A DNA stretch of 64,000 nucleotides from Hymenopus coronatus (Eukaryota > Arthropoda > Insecta > Mantodea > Hymenopodidae). The DNA is taken from the NCBI GenBank assembly GCA_030762935.1, contig CM060890.1, positions 149,382,129-149,446,128 on the forward strand, read 5' to 3'. The translations under genes were made by a program, and so were the position numbers. Under the pieces are notes generated by a model. It had not been told where the DNA came from. It ran no database searches and was given only the letters and a program-made list of their open reading frames with translations. Position 1 is the stretch's first letter. Every line of letters begins with the position of its first letter. Shown here piece by piece: positions 54,629-64,000 of this stretch.

Positions 54629-57608
54629 ATGTTTATTTCCACAAACCTTGGCATGACAATAACGAACACAACAAAAAAAGAACTGTTCAATTTGATGCAG
54701 TCGTTGGGAAGTGATATGCGCACATATTGCTTTGTACTTCTACATCATAACGTTCAATCATTAAAAAACAAAATCAGTGACATAGAGATTCTACTTGCAA
54801 CTTATCTACATGTCAATGTCCTGTGTTTTAGCGAACACTGGCTTCAGGAAAGTAACCTATTTGTGCTTAATAATTTCAAAGATTTCACGCCAGCAGCATG
54901 GTCATGTAGGGATAGTAAAAAAGGTGGGGGTACATGTATTCTGGTGAGAAAAGGGATCAACTTTAAAAATATAGAAACCATCAATCGTATTGCAAAAGAA
55001 TAGAACTTAGAAATATCAGGTGTGTATCTCCCTGATTTGCAAATAACAACACTTTGTATATATAGAGCTCCCGACACCAACATAAATTCATTCCTGAGAG
55101 GACTGGAAATGGCTCTAAGTAATATCAAACACTTTAAAAATACTGTAATAGTATGTGGGGATTTTAATATTGACCTTTGTAAAGAATCAAAAGCTACCTC
55201 TGACTTGCTAAATATGTTAACATCTTATAATCTGGAACCCACAATCCATGATGCAACTCGAATCACAGAAAACTCTTCAACACTCATCGATCAAATATTT
55301 GTTAATAGCAATACTTTCCTGTGCAAAAGTCAAATCTTTAATATGGGTTTTAGTGACCATAATGCACAAATACTAAATCTTCCTTTAGCTAATAAACACT
55401 CCCAATCAATAGAATCCACTAAAAAAGAATCTTCAATGATGAGAATATCCAATATTTTATTTACTTAGTAGCGAAGCATGGGTAGAAATATATAAAGCTA
55501 ACAGTGTGTCAGAAAAATTTGAATTGTTCCTCCAAACACTACAGCATTACTTAAACCTAGCTTTTCCCTTCAGAACTGTAAAAAATGTTCCATAAAAAAA
55601 TGCTACATCCTGGATAACCACAGGAATAAAAAAATCCTGTGAAACTAAACGCTATCTACATAAATTATCAAAAATGTACCCATTAACTGTAGAATTTCAA
55701 AACTACATCAAGAAGTATAAACTGATTTTGAATAAAGCAGTAAGAGAGGCGAAAACTATGACAAATGACATACTTATTAACCTAGCAAGTAACAAAACAA
55801 AAGCAATATGGAATGTAATTAAAAAGGAAACGAGCACTAATAAAAAAACAGAGAATAATTAAAAACCTGCTCATAAACTCTAAAAAAGTTGTAGATCCAA
55901 TTGAAGTAGCAGAAAACTTTAATACATATTTTAGTAATATAGCTGATAATCTCATAAAACAGGCCTCGATAAATAATCCCACTCTTACTTTAAATATTCA
56001 CAGCTCAATACATGAATCAATATACCTTACACCGATAAACGAGAAAGAAATTTTACAAATCATAAAAGATCTTAAGCCAAAAAGGTGTGCTGGAGTTGAT
56101 GGGACACTAGACTTTCTTATTAAAAAATGTGCACATGTAATTGTGAATCCAATAACATATCTCTGTAATGAATCTCTAAGCTCAGGTATTTTTCCCACTT
56201 GCTTAAAAACTGCAATAATCAAACCATTACATAAAAAAGGGAAAAGCAATGATATGTCTAATTATCGGCCCATAGCACTACTTTCAGTCTTCTCTAAAAT
56301 ATTAGAAAACTGTTTCCTAAGCGTCTTTCCAACTTCTTAGAAAAACATAAATTACTATCTGATTTTCAGCATGGCTTCAGGAAAAATTATTCAACTGAAA
56401 CAGGAATCTTTTCATTTATAACCGCATCCTTTAAAGCCGTTGATCAAAAGCAGCATGCCTCGGCTATATTTTTAGACTTATCAAAGGCATTCGATACCAT
56501 AGATCATCAGCTATTATTAACTAAACTAGAGGCCCTAGGCATAAGAGGATTAGCCAATAAATGGTTGGAATCATATCTCTGTGGTCGTATGCAAATAGTG
56601 GAAATAAAAGGTAAAGCAAAGAACCAGATCAATTATTATCATTCCAGTCCACTCCAAGTAAGCTATGGTGTGCCACAAGGCTCTATACTAGGTCCCATCC
56701 TATTTCTTCTCTTTGTAAATGATTTCCACATAAATGATCCATCTACTAAAACCATTTTATATGCTGATGATACAAATATTCTGATTACGGCAACTCAAAA
56801 AGAAACCTTTTTAACCTCTATTCATCAAGTCTCAGAGAAAATCACAAACTATTTTACATTGAATAACCTTATTATAAATGCAAATAAAACTGTAGCAATG
56901 GATATACACACAAATAACAACAAAAATTATATTGCCCCTCAAATACAACTCTCTAATCAATCACTCAAAAAAGTAGAATCGATAAAATTCCTTGGGGTCT
57001 GTGTACAAAGTAATTTGAAATGGGATGCACACATTAGCCTCATCAATAATAAACTCAGCTCTTTATGTTATATGCAAAGAATATTGTCAACATGCACAAG
57101 TAAAGAAACAGTTAGAGCAGCATACTTTGCACATGTGCACTCACTCTTAAGTTATGGAGTAGTCTTTTGGGGTGAGTCTCCAGCATGCAAATCAACTTTT
57201 ATTGCACAGAAAAAAATTATCAGAGCTATTGAAGGAGTTAGCCCAAAGTCGTCATGTAAACCTCTTTTTAAAAAACTCTGAATCCTCCCACTTCCCTGCA
57301 TTTACATATATACAGTTATTACATTTATACTCAAGAACATTAATGCTTCCGATTCACTTTTTGTAACTAATAATATGGTGCATAAACACAACACCAGGGA
57401 TAATACACAAATACATATGACCAGCTGCAACACCTCACTCTACCAAAAAAGTATTTTATACTCTGGCATTAAACTTTACAATAATTTACCAAGTCGTATC
57501 AAGGCAATTAAAAATGTAAACCAGCTAAAATCCAGTCTCAAGGCACATCTAATTAACCACTCCTTTTACTCTATCAATGATTACCTTGAACATGAATGTA
57601 TGTCATGA
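54629..57608 (+). pseudogene. LINE ORF2: endonuclease and reverse transcriptase, broken
   Basis: The endonuclease begins LLHHNVQSLKNKISDIEILL, CFSEHWLQ, KKGGGTCILVRKG, then (after a TAG at 55001-55003) ITTLCIYRAP, VIVCGDFNIDLC and FSDHNAQIL: the N-Q-S, E, GDFN and SDH residues of APE-type LINE nucleases. RT parts: NYRPIALLSVFSKILE (56260), FLDLSKAFDTIDH (motif A, 56470), GVPQGSILGPILFLLFVNDF (B), LYADDTN (C), KFLGVCVQSNLKWDAH, HSLLSYGVVFWGES. The C-terminus is HNTRDN...LYNNLPSR...HSFYSINDYL, stop 57606-57608. Breaks at about 55003, 55466, 55860, 56338 and 57281. Same lineage as the LINE at 23190. Confidence 0.9.
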
Positions 57609-57780
57609 ATTATTAGTATATAGCATGTAAAGAGTATTATATATATTGTAAAAACATAATGTATATATTGCAAAAACTTATGATTATTTATGTTTATAGC
57701 TTGACGTGTCCAATAGTGATTGTACATTGTACCAAACCACTTTAACGGATGAATAAAACTTTACTGTACTTTACTTTACA
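54629..57780 (+). mobile_element. Near-full-length LINE ORF2 region with 3' tail
   Basis: Contains endonuclease, RT and 3' UTR in order. The 3' end has 'gtacattgtaccaaaccact', 'ggatgaataaaact' and a simple tail of ttactgtactttactttaca. The tail ends about 20 bases upstream of the PTP exon at 57800, so that exon's pyrimidine tract and branch region are LINE-derived or border it directly. Confidence 0.88.
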
Positions 57781-57799
57781 TTTGTGTGTTCATTTGCAG

Positions 57800-57883
57800 G
57801 AGCACTTCCTGTTTCTCCATGAGGCTGTTGTGAAGTACGTGGAAACATACACATGCATGCCAACCTTTCAGCAGCATGAATGA
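57800..57883 (+). CDS. Receptor-type PTP gene: last PTP helix, terminal exon (version 2)
   Basis: 84 nt after 'ttcatttgcag'. Joined to the phase-0 end of the exon at 36473 it reads EHFLFLHEAVVKYVETYTCM, PTFQQHE and TGA. x-Q/H-F-x-F-L-H-E-A-V/I is the textbook last helix of a receptor PTP domain, so a 36608-to-57800 splice gives a complete domain that stops 27 residues later. The exon at 50692 occupies the same structural place (EQYKLVYLLLVEC). The two are therefore alternative, or this one is the last exon of a second domain whose other exons are missing. AT-rich 3' flank follows, with 'aaattaaag' at 58011 and 'aaataaac' at 58351 as possible poly(A) signals. Confidence 0.82.
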   Translation, partial: EHFLFLHEAVVKYVETYTCMPTFQQHE

Positions 57884-59221
57884 TTATCTATTTACAACTC
57901 TGTGATGTAAACTTATAAAAATGTGTATTCAGAAGCTTAAGTTTTGTAAACATTCATGTAAAAATGTAGAAATTAAATTATTATAGCATGTAATCACTGA
58001 ATCTGTGCAAAATTAAAGTCTACTCAATCCCAATTAGCAAGGCACACAAGCTTTCTAGGGTGCTTGACTCCCTAGTTTTCATTTGGTAGGTTTTCTGCAA
58101 TTTAGAAAGAAGAGCAAGGCAACCACGTCAAGACATGAAGTACGCTATACATCTTGGCATATAGATGTTTTGTTTTGTGCGTAGATCTCAAGAGGGCTGT
58201 GTTTCATTTAATAATTCAGCTGCTGCATGGTAAATTATATAACCTATTATCACAATGTCTGAGGACCTCGAAAAAATATCCTTTCTTTTGTTGACAAATC
58301 AGAGGAACATCAGGCAACATTTTAAAAAATACATACAGAATATGTAACATAAATAAACATATAAGTGAGCTGTAACACATCGTTTTTGGACTCAAAGCTA
58401 TGATTTTCTTAGTGAACCCAAATTACTAAAAACAGTGCAGAATGTAATTGAATTACCAGTTTGGAGAAATCTTTTACTTCTGAAAAGTAAAGTTGTGACT
58501 TCTGTCACAAATTTTGATATATCACAAATGAATGTTTTCATTTCATGGTCCATTTACCCAGAATATTGCCATCTATAGACTGTTGCTACTACAAGTTCGT
58601 CAGTAAACCTCTGCTGAAATTGGAGGTCAGGCCAAAGTAAGTTACTTATATTAACTAGTGAAGTCTGAGTGTGATGCCGGTTTTACTTTTCATTTGTTAC
58701 TTCAGTCTGTATTACCATTAATATTTTAATCAACTATTTAACTGAAATAAATTATGGTTTTCCAATCTATTTTGGGTGTGAAAAACTAGGTTTTACTTAA
58801 CAGTCTATGTCAGCCTTGAAGTTCTTTTATGTGCTGTAAATCTATGACAATGTACCATGGGCTTTACTTTTCTTCCAAAGAAAGCCAAGCTGAGAGATTA
58901 ATGCTGAACCACAATAAGCCCGGAAGACAAATAGCAAAGGACATCTTTAGATACACAATGAAGATGGCTTTGTTGAAACAATTTGAGTGAAATACTTAGT
59001 TGGTTAATGGCACAAACTATACTCACTTTTAAGCCTTATTTGTTCACAACATCCTGGGAACAAGAAAGGGAATGTGTATTGTGACTGTCCAGTTTTCACC
59101 TTCATCTATTTCAAATGTTCCACTTCACTTCATTAATGTTGCAGCTGCCTTACTTGGGAGTTGAACAAGTGTCTCTCTAATCTCCTGCAGCGGCCTCAAT
59201 CTCAGTCATTGCACAGCCCTT
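57884..59221 (+). other. 3' flank of the PTP gene
   Basis: AT-rich, no further exon recognised. A repeat shared with 20060-20140 lies at 58812-58905. Confidence 0.45.
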
Positions 59222-60080
59222 TTTATTACTTTCTCTACACGTACTGTGTACATAGTGTATAGAGAAGGTATTGCATTACACCCAAAAATTTGATACCGAG
59301 ATTTCACCGGAAATACATGTTTTGGGTCCCCCTGAATCCAAAAAAAGCATTTTTACAAGAAGGTCCATGTGTGTGTCTGTGGACCGCATAGCTCAAAAAC
59401 GAAAAGACCGTTAAATACCAAACTTGATATTTAAGTTTGGTATCTTCCAAGGGTGCGACATGAGGATTTTCAAGAAAATCCCCCCACCCCCAGGTACAAG
59501 GAATTTTTTTAGAAAATTTTGATTCTCTCAAAATTGGCGCTAGCGGTTTTGATTAAAGTGTCAAATATTAATGATATTTACCTGAAAAATAAAACGTATA
59601 TCTTGAATTTTCTGGGAATAGCTTCTGAAGACTACTTTATTCTAGATGAATTTTACGGAATTTTGCATAACTGGTAAACCATAAGAGATGGACAAAAAGT
59701 TAGCACACAAAAAATGCAGGGCACATTAAAACACAGAATTTAAGTCATAGACATTCTTTTCGTGAAGTTGATCGCGTTTGACATATTCCCGGTTTTTGGC
59801 TTCAGCTTTGAAAATCTTGTACTTTTCTCATACAGGAAGTTGTCAACTGCTGTCCATACAAACAAACGAACTTCAGTCACATAGCAACCAGCTTTTGATT
59901 ATCAGTTTAGCCTGTAGTACTCCCTTATTTCCTTTCTACTTACAAGGAAGCAAGTAATAAGACTATTTCTGCTATTTTTTTTTTCGATTAAAATGAAGTA
60001 ATTGCAAGCAAAAGCTTTTTAACAATAATTTGCAGCAGAGATGTAGAGAAAGTCATGTGAATAGAACACATCAGATTTTT
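59222..60080 (+). repeat. Family A repeat copy, full length with intact left palindrome
   Basis: 859 bp. 59230-59269 reads 'ctttctctacacgtactgtg' then 'tacatagtgtatagagaagg', a near-perfect palindrome centred at about 59250. It ends 'gaatagaacacatcagattt'. The clearest copy for the left terminus. Confidence 0.95.
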
Positions 60081-60511
60081 GCATTAGAAACCTAACTTAT
60101 TCAGAAGAATGGTATATGCTGGCTTTAAAATACTGTTTCCATACATTTGGAACAAGCAACTGACAATCTACAGGACTTGACAAGAATGAAAAAGAATTGA
60201 TAAATAATTTGAATCATTACAATTGAACTTGGAGAGCACTACAGTAGGTATAGGTTTGGCGCACCTGGGGTCCTCAGCCAACACTTTGTCCCTCTGAGTG
60301 GTGAGGGATTCAGCAGAAATGCCCACCCATGTGTAGCCTGTGCGTGGAGACCCGTTTGGGGAAAGGGATGCCCTGGTTAGTTGACCGTTGCGAATCTGAG
60401 CCTGGACTTTTCAGTCTTTTAAATGGTTAGGGAAGGTTCACAACCTCATACACTGCTTTGGTTTCTGATTCATCTAAACGGGAGGCTGGGAACTAGCCCA
60501 CCCCAGTCAAT

Positions 60512-61260
60512 TTGTCAGGACTAGATAATATACTGAACACCAGGGTGAGTAGGACGGTGTATGTGCGATATCCCCTGTGTAACCCATCTTTGCTGTGGGG
60601 TGACCCCTCATTGGACTCCATGGAGGGTGGTGAGCACTGGTGGACAAAAATTACAAATTATTTTCATGGCAAAAGCAAAAAATCCGTTAAATATGGTACT
60701 GAGTTAGGAAAAGAAGTTGAGCGGCATGATTGTCTATACTTGATTGTGAATAGAACAGAGAAAGGAAGAAAGTTCTCAAACATAAGCCCTTTTGAGTTCA
60801 AAAGGGTCTTTATAACTGGTGGTCCTGTAAAATCTTGCATTTGAGCTCGTAACGGCACGCTCCTGGTCACCATCCCAGGCTGCGAAAATAGTTATGTCCT
60901 AGCTATCCAGAGAAGTTACACTTACATAAGATTGGACGGTTGGACCAGTAGGAAATTCAAGAAAATCTTGCTCTTCAAGGCGTCACATCTGTGCATCATG
61001 TTAAAAAAAATGTAAAGGCAAAAGTCGAGCCTACCCGTACCCTGTTTCTTACTTGTGATTGGCTAGATCTCCCACAAAGGATTATGGCAGGGTATTAATC
61101 CATCGAGGTTCGCCGTGTGTGGTGATATCTCGCACGACGGAGAGTGAAATTCAGCTCCAACGTGCGTTAACTGCGACGGTGAAGATCCGTCAAGTTCCCG
61201 TAATTGTCTATCCCGTTTTGCAGAGGAAAAAACGATCCAGGAGATGGGGTTAAAGAGGTG
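60512..61260 (+). pseudogene. LINE ORF1 (nucleic-acid-binding protein), broken
   Basis: First frame: VSRTVYVRYPLCNPSLLWGD, KKSVKYGTELGKEVERHDCL, FSNISPFEFKRVFITGGPVK, then past the TGA at 60841 NGTLLVTIPGCENSY. F-x-x-x-S-P-F-x-x-x-R/K followed by K-S-C-I and the N-G-T/S-L-L-V-E/T box is the ORF1 pattern of many arthropod I- and jockey-group LINEs. Several frameshifts after 60960. Nucleocapsid-type zinc knuckles are not clearly visible. Confidence 0.7.
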
Positions 61261-62814
61261 TCCTTCTTGGAAGCCCGGAAACACTTGCGAATCCGCCAAC
61301 CCTCTGTTCCGAAGCATGGTACTTATAGCTCAGTTTCAGCTAAATCGGGAAGTCGCAACTCAGACCTGCGATATAAACGGGGCCACTGTTGCAGAAAATA
61401 TTCTCTCAGATCACTTCCTAGGCCTTTGACTTCGACATTTAGTTCCGTATCATGTGCTACATTTGGAACTGTAAAATGCGCTACAACCACAGCGCCACAA
61501 AACAATCGACGTCGACCAACAAGACTGGCAAAGTAATAATAAATAAAGGACCTGAAAGAAAGTTCAGGACCAGCTATGAGAGAAAACTTCCTCAAGGAAA
61601 GCATAAAGCGTACTCATAAAACAATGAACGTCCACAGAGTTCCTCTTCTGACGCTTCTAGGAAGGACTCAATTCGGCTATGTTCATCTTCACCGATCTCT
61701 ATTTCCAATTGGAAAGGGATCCTCCCTAGTGGAGGAGAAGGATACTGCCCTCACTGCCTGAAGGAAAGTGACAGCGACAGGACCATCCAAGTGTTAGCCC
61801 GACACCAAAAAATAATAAATTGAACCGACCATCACAGCCTTCAAAATAGAAATGACCAAAATGTAGAACTTATAACACAGTAAAGAACATGGCTATTCTA
61901 AGCGGAATAAGAACACATCGAACTAAGCTTGAACTGTGCTTAACCAGAATGATCCTGTCACATCTCTTTCGTCTACCTTGGAGTCGGTCTGAATTAGTGC
62001 CAGTGAAATACTTAAAATCTTTGACGTTCTATGTTGCGCCGGCTATGCTCAACCATGTAGAACACACACATTTGACTCTCACTCAGGGGGAGAAAGAATG
62101 ACGGGTATGTGACACGGGGTAGACTTACAAACAGAAGTACTTCACTTTAGATTCCTCGGAATTGTCATCTTTGTTATTTATTGAGGCACTAATCCTTGGA
62201 GCAACTCCCGACATAGATGCTTATAACTAATGCTATTTCTTCTGTTTGCCCAGTTCTCATTTCTATTTACCGCGTACTTCCCTATTACGCGATATAAAAT
62301 TGATACATCAACTCATACGGTAACTACACCACTTTGCGTAAGAATATCACAAACTCGAGCACCAACCTGCAACATCCACGCACAGCGTACGGAATACAGC
62401 ATACAGCCTATTTTCCTGCTTATATACCTAAAATATCCAATCTTGGGGTTCTTTTTTGATTGACTGCAACGTAGCACAAAAGTAAAGTTGTCACGTGGTT
62501 AATTTTGGAAGTTAATTGTATTATACTCACTTGACCGCCTTTTTTAATGGAAGAGTTCCGAGCTGCTACTTTTAGGGAAAATATCTATCTCTATAAAGCT
62601 CCCTGTTACTTAGGTCTCTAATGCGCTAAAACCTTGCTCTTACAAAATCATCTGTGTTTCTGGATTGACAAAATAAGTAACCTTGGAATATACAATAATT
62701 TTTCACCCTAAAATTTTGTGTTCTGCAATCTGCCCAGTCTTAGCTATTGAAGCAGATATATTTCCTATGTTAAACCTGTGCGAAATTATAATTGATAATA
62801 AAATACAAAGCGTG

Positions 62815-63228
62815 CGAATATACTGTTGCAATCCTTCGGTCGTATGTTTGCGAGAGACTAAGCTCCGTCCAAGACAACTTTAAAATCAAACGGTACACCT
62901 GTAAGGTGTGATCTTATCATCAGGTGTACGTGCACACCGGGGCACTAAAATGCTTATCAGAGATGATATATTAGTGAAATCAGTATCATTACGGCCTAAC
63001 ATCCAGTCAGTTGCTGTATGGACCAGATTCACCATTTGTAATATATGTATATATCTCCCTCCGTCTGATGATCCCTCGATCACTGATTTAGGGGGTCTAG
63101 TTTCAAAACTACCAACACATTTTCTTTTGGCAGGCGATATGAATGTCAACCATCCACTTTTGGGCTCACCTCGGGCTTGTGTGAGAGGTAAGCTAATTGC
63201 CGGTTTCTTGGACAATTCTAGGGTCGGC
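62815..63228 (+). pseudogene. LINE ORF2 endonuclease start, broken
   Basis: CNPSVVCLRETKLRPRQL (catalytic E of the Q-E-T-K-L motif), a stop and shift, then GVRAHRGTKMLIRDDIL, AVWTRFTICNICIYLPPSDD, PTHFLLAGDMNVNHPLLGSP and RGKLIAGFL. G-D-M/F-N is the APE-type metal-binding motif. The sequence stops at 63231 where a mariner begins. Confidence 0.8.
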
Positions 63229-63235
63229 TGATAAG

Positions 63236-64000
63236 TCCCGGGCCTCTCAATGAAAACCGCATTAAAAACTTTTTTTTTGTTTTTTGCTTTATTTCTCAAC
63301 AATCTCCAGAGAGGCTAATACATTTGTCATATCAGTCTTCTAATTTAACTAAACCATCTCTGTAGTGCGATTTATCAAGGTACTCAAAATAGCTGTTTAC
63401 TGCATAAATGACCTCGTTGCTGTGAAATCTTCGTCTTCCAAGACATTTTTGAGTTTGGGAGTAGGTGGTAGTCACTGGGTGCTAGATCTGGCGAATAGGG
63501 TGGATGTTCGAGCAATTCCAACTTTAATTCCTAATTTTTCCCATTGCAATGACTGAACGATAGACCGGAGCATAGTCGTGATGAAAGAAGACTTTTTTTT
63601 TTTTTTTTTTTGCCAAATGAGGTCTTTTTCTTTTCGCCTCATCTCTCAAACGTTGCAGAAAGCTTGCGTAGTAGTCACCACTGATACTTTTACCATTTTC
63701 CAACTAATCAATAAAAATGATTCCCTGTGCATCCCAGAAAACACTCGCCATAGTCTTGTTAGCTGACAAAATTGACTTTGTGTTTTTTGGAGCTGGTTCA
63801 CCTGGTGCAATCCACTGTTGTGACTGTGATTTACTTTCTAGAGAGTAGTGATGTATCCAAGTTTCATCCATGCTGTCTCAAAAATGCGCTAGGATTTTTA
63901 CGGTAGAGCTCCACATTCCTAACAGAAACAGTTTTTCTTTACAACTTTTGATCAGGTGTCAAACACGGCACCCATCTTGCACAGACCTTGTGAAAGCCCA
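63236..64000 (-). mobile_element. mariner element running off the right edge
   Basis: The antisense reading gives MDETWIHHYSLESKSQSQQW (first Asp), MASVFWDAQGIIFIDWLENG (second Asp region), then past a poly(A) run at 63590-63611 (read as Lys) FITTMLRSIVQSLQW and further C-terminal fragments ending DKCISLSGDC. This is SETMAR-like mariner order. The frame is broken in several places, one at the homopolymer. The TIR at 63236 begins 'gataagtcccgggcctctca'. The N-terminal third is outside the window. Confidence 0.85.

Larger units (their letters stand above)
60240..63230 (+). mobile_element. Decayed LINE with ORF1 and endonuclease (I/jockey/R1-like)
   Basis: GC-richer than the surrounding intron. 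The 5' part (60250-60510) looks like a LINE leader; ORF1 follows, then non-coding decay, then the start of the endonuclease. Unrelated in sequence to the LINE family at 23190 and 54629. Confidence 0.7.

Noticed and set aside
50876..57799. Hidden D2 exons of the PTP
   Set aside because: I looked for DYINAS, QGP, YWP, WPD and HC(X)5R patterns between splice sites and found only LINE, family A and tandem-repeat sequence.
1..64000. CRISPR array, bacterial operon or phage-type defence island
   Set aside because: Spliced exons, LINE/SINE content and base composition are eukaryotic; tandem repeats here lack unique spacers of constant length.

Overview
The window looks like AT-rich arthropod nuclear DNA: spliced exons with GT/AG borders, introns of 2-14 kb, and intron sequence filled with arthropod-type repeats (non-LTR retrotransposons, Penelope-like elements, mariner/Tc1, hAT and piggyBac-type relics, tRNA-derived SINEs). 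I cannot name the species. A large-genome hemimetabolous insect or a chelicerate would both fit. Nothing here looks bacterial or organellar.

The only host gene I can support is on the + strand: the catalytic end of a receptor-type protein tyrosine phosphatase (PTP). Ten exon-like blocks run from 1093 to 57883: 1093-1126, 1150-1253, 3325-3412, 10153-10229, 14270-14404, 18542-18682, 27722-27849, 36473-36608, 50692-50875 and 57800-57883. From 1150 to the start of the ninth block the phases join, and the product reads through a membrane-proximal wedge, the KNRY loop, DYINAS, QGP, a WPD-equivalent loop, the HC(X)5R P-loop and the Q-loop. The 5' part of the gene lies left of the window. Two features stand out. 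The catalytic loops are altered (WPD reads WLD; the Q-loop Gln is Glu). There are also two competing exons for the last PTP helix, one leading into a linker (50692) and one ending in a stop (57800).

Layout. 0-3.4 kb: a 124-137 bp satellite, first exons, and an inverted pair of a dispersed ~860 bp repeat (called family A here). 3.4-10.1 kb: mariner relic, family A copies, two tandem repeats, an unidentified antisense open stretch, a LINE relic. 10.1-18.7 kb: three exons, more family A (one copy carrying a MITE), microsatellites, LINE and SINE relics. 18.7-27.8 kb: Penelope fragments, a LINE with an intact 446-residue RT ORF, two family A copies. 27.8-36.6 kb: a 48-bp minisatellite, a nested pair of Penelope-like elements with a 13-bp target duplication, and two mariner/Tc1-type elements. 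36.6-50.7 kb: mariner relic, SINE, a complete but broken hAT element with 8-bp target duplication, piggyBac-type MITEs, a LINE split by a SINE, an IS630/Tc1 relic. 50.7-57.9 kb: the two alternative 3' exons separated by LINE and tandem-repeat sequence; a LINE 3' tail ends about 20 bp upstream of the last exon. 57.9-64 kb: gene 3' flank, a family A copy, a decayed LINE with ORF1 and endonuclease, and a mariner running off the right edge.

No CRISPR array, operon or rRNA was seen. tRNA-like sequences are all judged to be SINE-derived. I did not find a new defence or metabolic system. The items most worth a second look are the alternative PTP termini, family A and the nested Penelope pair.
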